Source: Dendrocalamus latiflorus
Lineage: Eukaryota > Streptophyta > Magnoliopsida > Poales > Poaceae
Length of the DNA stretch: 64,000 nucleotides
Direction of reading: 5' to 3'
Assembly: GCA_017311315.1 (NCBI GenBank)
Contig: CM029617.1
Span: 14,179,455-14,243,454, forward strand
In this document: piece after piece, positions 44,947 through 58,223 of the stretch
Numbering within the stretch: position 1 is the first letter of the stretch
Layout of the letters: every line of letters starts with the position of its first letter
Program-made: the position numbers and the translations under genes
Notes under the pieces: generated by a model
The model's input: only the letters and a program-made list of their open reading frames with translations
Told to the model about the DNA's origin: nothing
Database searches by the model: none

Positions 44947-47121
44947 AACCTACCCCCCCTTAGAAAGAATCTCGTCCCCGAGATTCGGACGAACTAGGAA
45001 AAGAAAGGAGAGGGAAACTCGGCTCTTAGGTCTTCTTCACGCTCCCAAGTTGCTTGACTTCGAATGGTTGCTCTACTGCACTTTGTGGAACTTTATGGTC
45101 ATGCTTCTTGCGTGGCGCTAAGCTTCCTTCATGATTCTATCTTGTTGTTCGATGCTCTGAAGTATTCCTTTAACTGAGAAATATGGAAGACGATGACAAA
45201 TCGGACTGGTACATCTTTAGTCGCTTGCAAGCTCTGGGTTAACTTCAATTGCCTTTATCATATCGATTAATTCAGGATTCCACCAAAAAGGGCTTAACTT
45301 CCACAAGTATTCATCCGAGAGAGACATAATTATTTCAACTCTTCAAAATTCTTGATTCCAAAATCACATACCACAAATGCACTTTGTTGATTTCAACAAA
45401 TAATCTCATTAACTTTTACTCTCTGCTCTAATTTGAATCGACGTCAAACCATAGAATTTTTCCAACAAGAATCCAATAACATTGTAATTTGTGATTTCCA
45501 CCAATTGTTTTATGATCATTATCTAGTCCAACAGATCCATAACTCTGATCAAATAATATAAAATTAATCCAATCTTTTAGTAATCATCAATCAAGTTTAA
45601 GATCATCTAAGCCATAATTTAATATTCATTAGTCCTCCAACATCAATCTCTTGATAATCATCATTTTGGTTCCACCAAATTTGAATGATCTCAAATACCT
45701 CAATTAATTCTTATCAGACAATCTCTCAACTAATTCTTATTGGACAATCTATCTCCCATAATTAATTTAAATCCTTCAGGTTATCCATTTTAACATCCTT
45801 AAATAATCTAGTTAATCCCATTAGTTAAAATCCAATTACCTAGCAATGATCTACTAAATCCACCAAATTCAAATTGACATATCAAAGTCCACTTTGCAAT
45901 GATAAAATTAATCCACCAAGATATATAAGTGTATATCTTCTGGAATTCCACTAGTATCCACTCATCATCAATAGGTCCACCAAACTCTGGTAATCAATTA
46001 ACTCCACAAAATTCATCTACTCTTCATGATTCAACCAAAATCACCCAAAATTGATATCATGAATTGTTTGTGATAATTCAACTTCTTAATCTTTTAATCT
46101 CTCCCTTTACTGGATCAATCTCTTAATACTAATTCTCCAATGATCACAAATAATCCCTTCAACAAAAATCTTGTGTTGCTCCTTTCAATCCTAGATAATA
46201 AATCCAAGGTAAAGTTCAGACTCTTCCCATGATCTAATTAGCTTTCCCAAGCTCAACTTTATATTTAATCTCTAGTCAATCCACAAAGATTACACTTTTT
46301 AGATTTATTTATAATCAATTGGTATCCACAAATATACCCTTTTATCTCAATCTTCTCGAGTATTATTCAATCTTGTCAATTATAAATCCAAAATATATCA
46401 CTCTAGCAACAATTCTCCAAATTACCTAACTTGACATGCACTAATTATCACGGCTTTCCCGACAAGAGTACTTTCCATAAATTTGTTGTCTTCCATATAC
46501 TCTAGGTCTCCAAGGATTCTCCAAACTTGGACTTCGGTGAAAGAATTGGAGCTTGTACTATTGCAGTAACTGGGGTTAGCAAAAGATAAGAGGGAAGTAG
46601 CACAGATAAGAGATCAGGGGAACGACTAAACACCATCCCAAACAAACACACAAAAGAGAAACAAACAACAACTAGGAGAAGCTTAGCTTGAAATCAAAAT
46701 AGTTTTTAAGGATGACTGTACTACAAATATTCAAAGACCTGGTACAGTCCACCTAATACACAAGCAAGTAATATATAAGCGTTCTAAAATCATAAGACTT
46801 TACTTGGGTATTTCAACTAAAGAGCTAGTCCTTGCTCCTTCATGATGATGAGCTTCTCCAAGTGCTTCTTAGACGTAGCCTTACTGAGCCATCTATAGAA
46901 ATTACAAAGGAAAGGGGGTACAATTACCGTTCCAAAAAGGAAATAAGCAGATAGATAAGGGAGAATGCCATGACGAAGGTAAGGATAGAAAGACAAGAAA
47001 AGACAAGGATAGCATATTATTAAATTTTTATTTTATAAAATAAAATTTGAAGCTCCTCCTCTTTTAACGACCATTCTAACTAGGTCACGTCCTACAGTCA
47101 AATTGGCTCTGATACCACCTC
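44947..47121 (-). mobile_element. Interior of LARD-like unit 1, non-coding (2,175 bp)
   Basis: On the minus strand it begins with the primer binding site (47117-47106, TGGTATCAGAGC) and ends at a polypurine tract (TAAGGGGGGTAGGTT, 44961-44947). The whole interior is AT-rich with stops in all frames. The longest frames are about 60 codons and resemble nothing. Repeated TTGGTGGA and AATTGATT-like words occur at 45500-46200. LTR-PBS-PPT-LTR without coding capacity is the LARD pattern, so replication would need proteins from another family member. Confidence 0.85.
47106..47117 (-). promoter_or_regulatory. Primer binding site of LARD-like unit 1
   Basis: TGGTATCAGAGC on the minus strand, four bases from the LTR end at 47122. 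An identical site serves unit 2 at 53565-53576. Confidence 0.93.
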
Positions 47122-50100
47122 TGTCGGGACCCCGGATTTCCAAACCCGGACCCTCTGTGTATTTCTGCACTAGTCCCAGATCAAAGCTAGTGCACACAGT
47201 TAAACAGAAATGGTTCATGACCAACAACGTATTTATTACAAATATAAAGAGTACAGACCACCAGGTCTCATTATTACATTGGAGGTTTCAAGACCTCGCA
47301 CAAACAAAACACAGCGGAAGCAAAGTAAACTCAAAGTAGACCCATCAATATGCCACAGGCAGTTGACTGGGGAAGCGCGACCTAGAACTCCTGGAATCCT
47401 CCGTCGAATCCACCCGCGAAGAAGTCGTAGTCGCCTTCTTGAGCTTCGTACTCCTCTGGTTATTATTTTTGAGTGTAGCATGTGAGTACATAAAGTACTC
47501 CGCAAGTCTTGGGAAAAATGCATAGATGCAAGGCTTGACAAAGGAAGGCTATATGGTTCTTTTGCACAAAGCAATATTTTAAAATTTCAATTACTACTAA
47601 TTATTTTCGAAGGCATCAATTTAATAAAGTAAATGTTTTAACAGAATTAACTTTCTAGTGAAGGTTCCAACTACCAACACTAGCTAACCAATTACCATTG
47701 GTCAAGTTTTAAACTGCGGGTTCCATCCACCCTCTCTGGCTCCATCCGCCAGGATTCCCTTCCGAGAGTTCCCTCCACCCTCGGAATACAAAACTTTTGA
47801 TTTTAAAACCAAAACCAGAAGTCTACCATGTGAATGCATTCCTTGCCCGCCCTTGACCGTGGGCACGGCTATTCGAATAGTTTTACACTCTGCAGAGGTG
47901 TACAACTTTACCCACAAGAGATAAATTATCCTAAAAGTCAACATGCTTCCTTTGGCATGAGACCCAGATAAAATATCACAAAGCCTTTACCTTACTCTAA
48001 TCTAGCTAGATACCACCCGCTGAGGTTTCACCGCAGGTAGGCTAACCGCCCGAACCGAAGCCCCCTCTTGCGCCATATGAGTACAGTAAATCCCTGTCCC
48101 TCACTGTGAATAACCAGTCCATCCCTGGCATCCACTTTCCACTGGTGGCACCTAAACTAGACTATCGTAAGTTAGTCAGCTAGGTCGTACCCATATAGAC
48201 TTGTGGTTGTACGGTTAATGCTCAGTCTGGACAAACACAAGCGTCGGTCCTTAATTGACTAGGGTGGAAATACACTTTACAAGATCTCGTGCTTCCTGCA
48301 CCAATCCAAACTAACCATCCACGCTAATCTAAACCAATTTTCACATTTTAGTTTATTTTAAAAGAACAGTGGCAACTCCAATTACCACTAACTTTATAAA
48401 AACAAGGATATTACAATAATTCATAATTTCCCATTTTCAAGATTTCAAAGGTATTAAATAGCGAGACTAAGCATTATACTACCATTCCACTATTCACCAA
48501 GATTCAGTAATAATCTCATTATTGAGACAAATGAAATTCTAGGGTGACAAAGGTACATGGCATTCAATTTCAATGGAGGGTATAAGAAGGTTGGTTTAAC
48601 TAACCCTTAAGATTTGAACTAATATTTTATATAAATAGCAATGCACATAATTTGAAATAATTAAAACATTTCGAAATCATAGGTTCAAGATGATCAAAGG
48701 AGACTTGCCTTGCTTTGAAGTTTTGCTGAGGTTTGCCGAAATTATACTCTTCGGATTAGTCGTAGTCTACACGTGAAAAGCCAGAACAAACTAAACTCAA
48801 ATAAAATCCAAATAAAATCCACAAATTATAAAATATATATTGATGGATAGATTATGATTTTAGATGAATTTAGGAGAAAGAATCAACGGATTCGGAGTTC
48901 GTATGAGGGAGAGAGAATATCTGGAAATTTTGGACATCACATGAAATGATAACAAAATACGAGGATTACTTTTTGAATAGTACAGTGGCGGTTGACTACA
49001 AGATGGCTGGCGAATGGGCAAAATGGAATGCTGGCAATGAGGCGAAGGTGGTGACACAGGTATGGCAGCGAGGAACGGCGGCAATCACTGGCGGTGAGGG
49101 GAAAATGCAGTGATGGCGTGGTAGAGACAACGGCAGGTTGGAGACCGGGTATGGAACGCGGAGATGTAAGGTGAGCGCAGGGTAGTACATGGCATGGTGA
49201 AGTTAGGAAAATTATTGGCTAAGCTGAAAATTAATTGGAGATGATACAATTGACGTTTGAATGACGACAGTGGAGAAACGGGAAAAACTTGATATCTTGG
49301 TGCTCAGTGGAGCGAATCCAAAACCATTTGAAAGGTAGCTACCTGGGATGGTTTGGCACGACATGACACGAACGGATTGGGGAAAACACCACCGGATAGA
49401 TGGGGACACGAGATGCCATTGGCGGCCATAGCGAGGTGTCGGAGGTGAAAATTTGTGGAGGCTTTTTGGGGAAATGGAAGAAAGCATAGCGTAGAACACG
49501 GTGAGGCAAGTCTAAGAAAAATTATGGCATGGGCTAAGGCTTACCGGAGGCGACGAATCGACGTCGGGAGTCACAAACGGCCATTTTCACGGAAAGCTCA
49601 ATTCCTGACAATTGGCTCCACGAAAAATTAAACAAAATGGTAGAAAAATTTCTTAGAGGCTAGGACACAATATGACGCGAACAAAAATCGAAGCGCTTAC
49701 CAAAAAGGGGCGTACGCGCGAAGGTACAGTTTTAGTGTCTGGGCCTGACAAGGTCGACGAGGACTCGGGGAATCTTTAGGCGAGGGCGATGGAAGCACGA
49801 TGTAGAACGTGTTGAGGCAAACTCAACGGTGCGAACGGCTCGGCCAAAGGACATCGGATGGTGGCGGAACACGGTGGAGAAGACATTTTGCGACCGTCGG
49901 GTTGACATCGGCGTTCCGGGCAAACGGAGAGGAGTTAGCATGTGGGGTTTGCGGCGAAACGAAGAGTAGAGCGTGGGGAACATGATGCTCACCTTGGTTT
50001 TGGTCGGGCATGCACGGACGGCCGGTGGCGACGCGAGGAACGACGACGCGCTATGGCCCACGGAGGCGATGGTGCTCCGGCAAAGTTCTAGCGAAGGCGA

Positions 50101-51406
50101 GGTAAGCACCGCGTAGAACGCGACGAGGCGAATCCGAGGATGTGCTCAAAAGTGGCGGGGCTCCACCGGACGAGGCGTAATAAGCCGAAGAACGCCGCTT
50201 GGAACACAAAAGAAAAACTCCGATTGCGCCCAAAAGAAGAGGAGTGGGGACTTGATATTTTCGGGGTTGAGTGAGGATGAGGAGGGGCTCACGGTGCTCC
50301 CTTTTATAGGGGCGGGAGAGGTCCGAGATGGGAGATCAAGAGACCATGTCCATCAATGGCATGGGTTAATTTCTCGCGAAACGGCTCATGAATGAGGGGG
50401 AAACGGTAGGGAATTGAAAGAGTTTGATGAGAGGAGATGAATGCAATTTATTTCACTAAAAACCGTTGAGAAATTCAAAAGTTATTGAAGCTTGAAGAAT
50501 GGGTCATGGCGCTCGCGTGTGCTGCTCTCTGGAGAATCTTTCGAACGGTGCAAGATGATGAATAGTGAGGAGAGAGAAAATAATAATAAAATAATATTTT
50601 TTAAAGAAAAAAATAAAATAAATTCGAAAAATTCAGAAAAATTCTATAAAAATCCTTGGAAAACGAAAAGACTAAATAAAATAATTTCGGATTTATTTGA
50701 GGTATATTTTAGCCATTTAAAATATTTTTACTTTCTAAGCTTTAATTTAATTCAAATAAATTCGAAAATTCCAAAAATTTGAAAAGAGGATAGAAATGGA
50801 TAGATTGGAATTTTTGATGAGTTTAGAAATTTGAATGGGCTCATTCGGAGTTAAAATGAAGAAATACGATATTTTGGTAGTTTAAAAGGAGAGAAAAAGA
50901 ATAAACTGATTTTCTGGAATTATTTTTGAACTGAAAAATCCGATTATGACATCATCAAGGGAAATGATTTTCAGAGGAATTATAGTTCTATGGAAAAGTA
51001 ATTTATGATGTTAGGGTGACGTCAGCAGAGATTTTGATTTTCTGGCCGAATTATTTTTCAACAGGAAAAGAGTTTTATTCACTGACAGGTGGGATTGGGC
51101 TGTCGGCGAGAGGGAAGAGGAAGGAGGAAGAAGTGGACGGTCGGACGAATGCCACGAGGTGAAAGAGAAATCAGGGCCACCGGATTAAAACGAAGGGGTA
51201 AGTGAAGGCAGGTGGCTGAGATTAAACCGGGGTGAGGATGGATTGAATCAAGGAACGACACGTGATGGCCGAGTAAAGAGGTTGAGCATTAAATTTGATT
51301 TAGATTTTGAAAAAAAAACTTAGATAAATCGAAATAAAGTTCAAATACTTTAAATTAATTAATTTGAAATTAAATTTTTCAGAGAGCGAAAGTTTGGGAT
51401 GTTACA
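47122..51406 (-). repeat. LARD-like LTR 2 (4,285 bp), shared by both units
   Basis: It has the same length and termini as LTR 1 and almost the same sequence; I saw only isolated single-base differences and tiny indels. It is the 5' LTR of unit 1 and at the same time the 3' LTR of unit 2, because a primer binding site lies on its left and a polypurine tract on its right. The TATA box is at 50301-50309 and the palindrome block at 47841-47907. Confidence 0.93.
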
Positions 51407-53580
51407 AACCTACCCCCCTTAGAAAGAATCTCGTCCCCGAGATTCGGACGAACTAGGAAAAGAAAGGAGAGGGAAACTCGGCTCTTAGGTCTTCTTCACG
51501 CTCCCAAGTTGCTTGACTTCGAATGGTTGCTCTACTGCACTTTGTGGAACTTTATGGTCATGCTTCTTGCGTGGCGCTAAGCTTCCTTCATGATTCTATC
51601 TTGTTGTTCGATGCTCTGAAGTATTCCTTTAACTGAGAAATATGGAAGACGATGACAAATCGGACTGGTACATCTTTAGTCGCTTGCAAGCTCTGGGTTA
51701 ACTTCAATTGCCTTTATCATATCGATTAATTCAGGATTCCACCAAAAAGGGCTTAACTTCCACAAGTATTCATCCGAGAGAGACATAATTATTTCAACTC
51801 TTCAAAATTCTTGATTCCAAAATCACATACCACAAATGCACTTTGTTGATTTCAACAAATAATCTCATTAACTTTTACTCTCTGCTCTAATTTGAATCGA
51901 CGTCAAACCATAGAATTTTTCCAACAAGAATCCAATAACATTGTAATTTGTGATTTCCACCAATTGTTTTATGATCATTATCTAGTCCAACAGATCCATA
52001 ACTCTGATCAAATAATATAAAATTAATCCAATCTTTTAGTAATCATCAATCAAGTTTAAGATCATCTAAGCCATAATTTAATATTCATTAGTCCTCCAAC
52101 ATCAATCTCTTGATAATCATCATTTTGGTTCCACCAAATTTGAATGATCTCAAATACCTCAATTAATTCTTATCAGACAATCTCTCAACTAATTCTTATT
52201 GGACAATCTATCTCCCATAATTAATTTAAATCCTTCAGGTTATCCATTTTAACATCCTTAAATAATCTAGTTAATCCCATTAGTTAAAATCCAATTACCT
52301 AGCAATGATCTACTAAATCCACCAAATTCAAATTGACATATCAAAGTCCACTTTGCAATGATAAAATTAATCCACCAAGATATCTAAGTGTATATCTTCT
52401 GGAATTCCACTAGTATCCACTCATCATCAATAGGTCCACCAAACTCTGGTAATCAATTAACTCCACAAAATTCATCTACTCTTCATGATTCAACCAAAAT
52501 CACCCAAAATTGATATCATGAATTGTTTGTGATAATTCAACTTCTTAATCTTTTAATCTCTCCCTTTACTGGATCAATCTCTTAATACTAATTCTCCAAT
52601 GATCACAAATAATCCCTTCAACAAAAATCTTGTGTTGCTCCTTTCAATCCTAGATAATAAATCCAAGGTAAAGTTCAGACTCTTCCCATGATCTAATTAG
52701 CTTTCCCAAGCTCAACTTTATATTTAATCTCTAGTCAATCCACAAAGATTACACTTTTTAGATTTATTTATAATCAATTGGTATCCACAAATATACCCTT
52801 TTATCTCAATCTTCTCGAGTATTATTCAATCTTGTCAATTATAAATCCAAAATATATCACTCTAGCAACAATTCTCCAAATTACCTAACTTGACATGCAC
52901 TAATTATCACGGCTTTCCCGACAAGAGTACTTTCCATAAATTTGTTGTCTTCCATATACTCTAGGTCTCCAAGGATTCTCCAAACTTGGACTTCGGTGAA
53001 AGAATTGGAGCTTGTACTATTGCAGTAACTGGGGTTAGCAAAAGATAAGAGGGAAGTAGCACAGATAAGAGATCAGGGGAACGACTAAACACCATCCCAA
53101 ACAAACACACAAAAGAGAAACAAACAACAACTAGGAGAAGCTTAGCTTGAAATCAAAATAGTTTTTAAGGATGACTGTACTACAAATATTCAAAGACCTG
53201 GTACAGTCCACCTAATACACAAGCAAGTAATATATAAGCGTTCTAAAATCATAAGACTTTACTTGGGTATTTCAACTAAAGAGCTAGTCCTTGCTCCTTC
53301 ATGATGATGAGCTTCTCCAAGTGCTTCTTAGACGTAGCCTTACTGAGCCATCTATAGAAATTACAAAGGAAAGGGGGTACAATTACCGTTCCAAAAAGGA
53401 AATAAGCAGATAGATAAGGGAGAATGCCATGACGAAGGTAAGGATAGAAAGACAAGAAAAGACAAGGATAGCATATTATTAAATTTTTATTTTATAAAAT
53501 AAAATTTGAAGCTCCTCCTCTTTTAACGACCATTCTAACTAGGTCACGTCCTACAGTCAAATTGGCTCTGATACCACCTC
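51407..53580 (-). mobile_element. Interior of LARD-like unit 2, non-coding (2,174 bp)
   Basis: It is nearly identical to 44947-47121; examples of differences are one C fewer in the polypurine tract complement and a one-base change near 52383 (ATATCTAAG against ATATATAAG). The primer binding site is at 53565-53576 and the polypurine tract at about 51407-51420. There is no coding capacity. Confidence 0.85.
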
Positions 53581-56500
53581 TGTCGGGACCCCGGATTTCC
53601 AAACCCGGACCCTCTGTGTATTTCTGCACTAGTCCCAGATCAAAGCTAGTGCACACAGTTAAACAGAAATGGTTCATGACCAACAACGTATTTATTACAA
53701 ATATAAAGAGTACAGACCACCAGGTCTCATTATTACATTGGAGGTTTCAAGACCTCGCACAAACAAAACACAGCGGAAGCAAAGTAAACTCAAAGTAGAC
53801 CCATCAATATGCCACAGGCAGTTGACTGGGGAAGCGCGACCTAGAACTCCTGGAATCCTCCGTCGAATCCACCCGCGAAGAAGTCGTAGTCGCCTTCTTG
53901 AGCTTCGTACTCCTCTGGTTATTATTTTTGAGTGTAGCATGTGAGTACATAAAGTACTCCGCAAGTCTTGGGAAAAATGCATAGATGCAAGGCTTGACAA
54001 AGGAAGGCTATATGGTTCTTTTGCACAAAGCAATATTTTAAAATTTCAATTACTACTAATTATTTTCGAAGGCATCAATTTAATAAAGTAAATGTTTTAA
54101 CAGAATTAACTTTCTAGTGAAGGTTCCAACTACCAACACTAGCTAACCAATTACCATTGGTCAAGTTTTAAACTGCGGGTTCCATCCACCCTCTCTAGCT
54201 CCATCCGCCAGGATTCCCTTCCGAGAGTTCCCTCCACCCTCGGAATACAAAACTTTTGATTTTAAAACCAAAACCAGAAATCTACCATGTGAATGCATTC
54301 CTTGCCCGCCCTTGACCGTGGGCACGGCTATTCGAATAGTTTTACACTCTGCAGAGGTTGTACAACTTTACCCACAAGAGATAAATTATCCTAAAAGTCA
54401 ACATGCTTCCTTTGGCATGAGACCCAGATAAAATATCACAAAGCCTTTACCTTACTCTAATCTAGCTAGATACCACCCGCTGAGGTTTCACCGCAGGTAG
54501 GCTAACCGCCCGAACCGAAGCCCCCTCTTGCGCCATATGAGTACAGTAAATCCCTGTCCCTCACTGTGAATAACCAGTCCATCCCTGGCATCCACTTTCC
54601 ACTGGTGGCACCTAAACTAGACTATCGTAAGTTAGTCAGCTAGGTCGTACCCATATAGACTTGTGGTTGTACGGTTAATGCTCAGTCTGGACAAACACAA
54701 GCGTCGGTCCTTAATTGACTAGGGTGGAACATACACTTTACAAGATCTCGTGCTTCCTGCACCAATCCAAACTAACCATCCACCCTAATCTAAACCAATT
54801 TTCACATTTTAGTTTATTTTAAAAGAACAGTGGCAACTCCAATTACCACTAACTTTATAAAAACAAGGATATTACAATAATTCATAATTTCCCATTTTCA
54901 AGATTTCAAAGGTATTAAATAGCGAGACTAAGCATTATACTACCATTCCACTATTCACCAAGATTCAGTAATAATCTCATTATTGAGACAAATGAAATTC
55001 TAGGGTGACAAAGGTACATGGCATTCAATTTCAATGGAGGGTATAACAAGGTTGGTTTAACTAACCCTTAAGATTTGAACTAATATTTTATATAAATAGC
55101 AATGCACATAATTTAAAATAATTAAAACATTTCGAAATCATAGGTTCAAGATGATCAAAGGAGACTTGCCTTGCTTTGAAGTTTTGCTGAGGTTTGCCGA
55201 AATTATACTCTTCGGATTAGTCGTAGTCTACACGTGAAAAGCCAGAACAAACTAAACTCAAATAAAATCCAAATAAAATCCACAAATTATAAAATATATA
55301 TTGATGGATAGATTATGATTTTAGATGAATTTAGGAGAAAGAATCAACGGATTCGGAGTTCGTATGAGGGAGAGAGAATATCTGGAAATTTTGGACATCA
55401 CATGAAATGATAACAAAATACGAGGATTACTTTTTGAATAGTACAGTGGCGGTTGACTACAAGATGGCTGGCGAATGGGCAAAATGGAATGCTGGCAATG
55501 AGGCGAAGGTGGTGACACAGGTATGGCAGCGAGGAACAGCGGCAATCACTGGCGGTGAGGGAAAAATGCAGTGATGGCGTGGTAGAGACAACGGCAGGTT
55601 GGAGACCGGGCATGGAACGCGGAGATGTAAGGTGAGCGCAGGGTAGTACATGGCATGGTGAAGTTAGGAAAATTATTGGCTAAGCTGAAAATTAATTGGA
55701 GATGATACAATTGACGTTTGAATGACGACAGTGGAGAAACGGGAAAAACTTGATATCTTGGTGCTCAGTGGAGCGAATCCAAAACCATTTGAAAGGTAGC
55801 TACCTGGGATGGTTTGGCACGACATGACACGAACGGATTGGGGAAAACACCACCGGATAGATGGGGACACGAGATGCCATTGGCGGCCATAGCGAGGTGT
55901 CGGAGGTGAAAATTTGTGGAGGCTTTTTGGGGAAATGGAAGAAAGCATAGCGTAGAACGCGGTGAGGCAAGTCTAAGAAAAATTATGGCATGGGCTAAGG
56001 CTTACCGGAGGCGACGAATCGACGTCGGGAGTCACAAACGGCCATTTTCACGGAAAGCTCAATTCCTGACAATTGGCTCCACGAAAAATTAAACAAAATG
56101 GTAGAAAAATTTCTTAGAGGCTAGGACACAATATGACGCGAACAAAAATCGAAGCGCTTACCAAAAAGGGGTGTACGCGCGAAGGTACAGTTTTAGTGTC
56201 TGGGCCTGACAAGGTCGACGAGGACTCAGGGAATCTTTAGGCGAGGGCGATGGAAGCACGATGTAGAACGTGTCGAGGCAAACTCAACGGTGCGAACGGC
56301 TCGGCCAAAGGACATCGGATGGTGGCGGAACACGGTGGAGAAGACATTTTGCGACCGTCGGGTTGACATCGGCGTTCCGAGCAAACGGAGAGGAGTTAGC
56401 ATGTGGGGTTTGCGGCGAAACGAAGAGTAGAGCGTGGGGAACATGATGCTCACCTTGGTTTTGGTCGGGCATGCACGGACGGCCGGTGGCGACGCGAGGA

Positions 56501-56696
56501 ACGACGACGCGCTATGGCCCACGGAGGCGATGGTGCTCCGGCAAAGTTCTAGCGAAGGCGAGGTAAGCACCGCGTAGAACGCAACGAGGCGAATCCGAGG
56601 ATGTGCTCAAAAGTGGCGGGGCTCCACCGGACGAGGCGTAATAAGCCGAAGAACGCCGCTTGGAACACAAAAGAAAAACTCCGATTGCGCCCAAGA
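53581..56696 (-). repeat. LARD-like LTR 3, inner part, interrupted by K and H
   Basis: It matches LTR 1 from its 40662 end to about 43775, then breaks after GATTGCGCCCAA. It resumes at 63407. It is the 5' LTR of unit 2. Its palindrome block (54300-54367) is the most perfect of the three. Confidence 0.92.
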
Positions 56697-56857
56697 TGGC
56701 TGAACACAACTAAGCCCACGGAGCAACGGAGCAACAACTTTATAAGTGGTATTGGGCCTTCTCCCACCAAAAGACTAGTCCAATGGGTAGGGGCTCCCTC
56801 ACACTTATAAGTTGTGCTTGCTCCTCTCCCACAATCTAGGTGGGACTATTCCTAACA
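56697..56857 (-). repeat. TRIM-like mini-LTR, left copy (161 bp)
   Basis: On the minus strand it starts TGTTAGGAATAGTCCCACC and ends GTGTTCAGCCA. The polypurine tract GTGTGAGGGGGAGAT lies directly before it (56872-56858). Two ACTTATAA words inside may act as TATA-like elements. Confidence 0.75.
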
Positions 56858-56925
56858 ATCTCCCCCTCACACATGGATTGTACACTTCTGCAACCATGAG
56901 GTCCAAGGAGATGTTAGGCACCTGA

Positions 56926-56937
56926 GCTCTGATACCA
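56926..56937 (-). promoter_or_regulatory. Primer binding site in element K
   Basis: TGGTATCAGAGC on the minus strand, two bases from the inner LTR end at 56940. Only about 50 bases separate it from the mini-LTR polypurine tract, the interior size expected of a TRIM. Confidence 0.85.
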
Positions 56938-56939
56938 AT

Positions 56940-57612
56940 TGTTAGATCAGGATGCCCCAATCTGCAGATACAATCAAAAAAACTGGACGTACAAGGAAGG
57001 AAATGCAGAGGATGAACAAAAGACAGATACAGAATTTTCAGAACTCTGTTCTTTCTCTGGACTGCAATACGCGCTACAGCGTATTCTGAAAAAAAACAGG
57101 GAACTGGAGCAATACAATTTGACTCACTTCAGGCCTCTACTGCCAACCCAAATGATAGAAGGAATAAACACACGTGAGTAGATGAACGGAGTAAGAACTC
57201 AGAATTTTTCCTATTGGCCGCAACAGCATAGCCAAGTTTTTTCTTACTTTTCTGATCTTCTCACTCATCACAAATGACTGAATACAAACTATAAATAAAC
57301 ACACATGCATGCATACAGCTAGCTAGATCCGTATCTCAAGCCACAACATCCACTCTTGACTCGGCCACACCTTCCGGAGTCCGCGAACTCTGATTCAACT
57401 GACTGCATGGATGCATGCAATGCTGAACCGCTTCTTTCTGTGCATGTACGTGCTCAACTAATCACCATGCATGGCCACTAATCACCTGCATGCATGCCTA
57501 ATTAGCCCTCACTTCAACATGCATATGTGCACTCATCTCGCAACACTTATTCAAACTGCTAGACTCAAACTGAAATGCAAAATAAATTAAACAACAAGAT
57601 TAATTTCTAACA
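56940..57612 (-). repeat. Copia LTR inside K (673 bp)
   Basis: On the minus strand it starts TGTTAGAAATTAATCTTG at 57612, after an AAGGGGGTGAT tract, and ends CCTGATCTAACA at 56940, next to the primer binding site. Its end resembles the end of the H LTR (GATCAGGATGCCC on the plus strand), so the families are related. Its upstream half is rich in CATGCATG-type words (57304-57314, 57405-57418, 57466-57475, 57488-57497). Confidence 0.75.
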
Positions 57613-58047
57613 ATCACCCCCTTAATCTTGTTGGTTTATTTTTCCAACTCGTTGATCACTCACAATAATGCCGGCTCATCATCAGCTGTTGCAAGAAGAG
57701 CCTCCTCCTCCTCCTTTTTCTTATGACATTCGGAAGCAAAATGGCCGTAGTCATTGCAATTGTAGCATCTTACTTTAGTCTTGTCAAATTTGCGATACCT
57801 GCGATTTTGGCCACCATTGCCATTTTGCTTCCGAATGTCATAAGAAAAAGGAGGAGGAGGAGGCTCTTCTTGCAACAGCTGATGATGAGCCGGCATTATT
57901 GTGAGTGATCAACGAGTTGGAAAAATAAACCAACAAGATTAAGGGGGTGATTGTTAGAAATTAATCTTGTTGTTTAATTTATTTTGCATTTCAGTTTGAG
58001 TCTAGCAGTTTGAATAAGTGTTGCGAGATGAGTGCACATATGCATGT
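57517..58047 (+). repeat. Perfect inverted repeat, 229-bp arms, 73-bp spacer
   Basis: The left arm 57517-57745 and right arm 57819-58047 are exact reverse complements in every block I compared. The spacer 57746-57818 carries most of the gag zinc-knuckle coding. The arms include the gag tail, a polypurine tract and the first 96 bp of the copia LTR. The RNA or single strand could fold into a very stable hairpin. Confidence 0.88.
57660..57896 (-). pseudogene. Copia gag zinc-knuckle fragment in K
   Basis: The minus strand encodes RRYRKFDKTKVRCYNC and onward, with an intact CX2CX4HX4C knuckle (CYNCNDYGHFASEC) followed by a Lys/Glu run and ADDEPALL, then a stop. This matches the segment between the gag knuckle and protease in copia elements, including H (FDKTKVRCYNC in both). 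The first 26 or so codons of the open frame are antisense of the repeat arm, not gag. Everything from protease to RNase H is missing. Confidence 0.75.
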
Positions 58048-58060
58048 GTGAGGGGGAGAT

Positions 58061-58217
58061 TGTTAGGAATAGTCCCACCTAGATTGTGGGAGAGGAGCAA
58101 GCACAACTTATAAGTGTGAGGGAGCCCCCACCCATTGGACTAGTCTTTTGGTGGGAGAAGGCCCAATACCACTTATAAAGTTGTTGCTCCGTTGCTCCGT
58201 GGGCTTAGTTGTGTTCA
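58061..58217 (+). repeat. TRIM-like mini-LTR, right copy, ending in an A tract
   Basis: It is the reverse-oriented twin of 56697-56857, preceded by GTGAGGGGGAGAT. It lacks the final GCCA seen in the left copy; after GTGTTCA come eight A before H LTR sequence begins with its own AACC. The A tract looks like the start of a poly(A) tail. Confidence 0.75.
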
Positions 58218-58223
58218 AAAAAA

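Larger units (their letters stand above)
56697..58217 (+). mobile_element. Element K: palindromic chimera with inverted mini-LTRs
   Basis: Two copies of a TRIM-like mini-LTR face each other: 56697-56857 (minus) and 58061-58217 (plus). Between them lie a very short PBS-to-PPT interior, a 673-bp LTR of another copia family, a gag zinc-knuckle fragment and a perfect inverted repeat. The right half equals the left half with about 660 bp deleted at a shared CATGT. No ordinary LTR element has opposed LTRs, so this looks like a reverse-transcription or repair product. It cannot encode proteins for its own movement. Confidence 0.72.
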
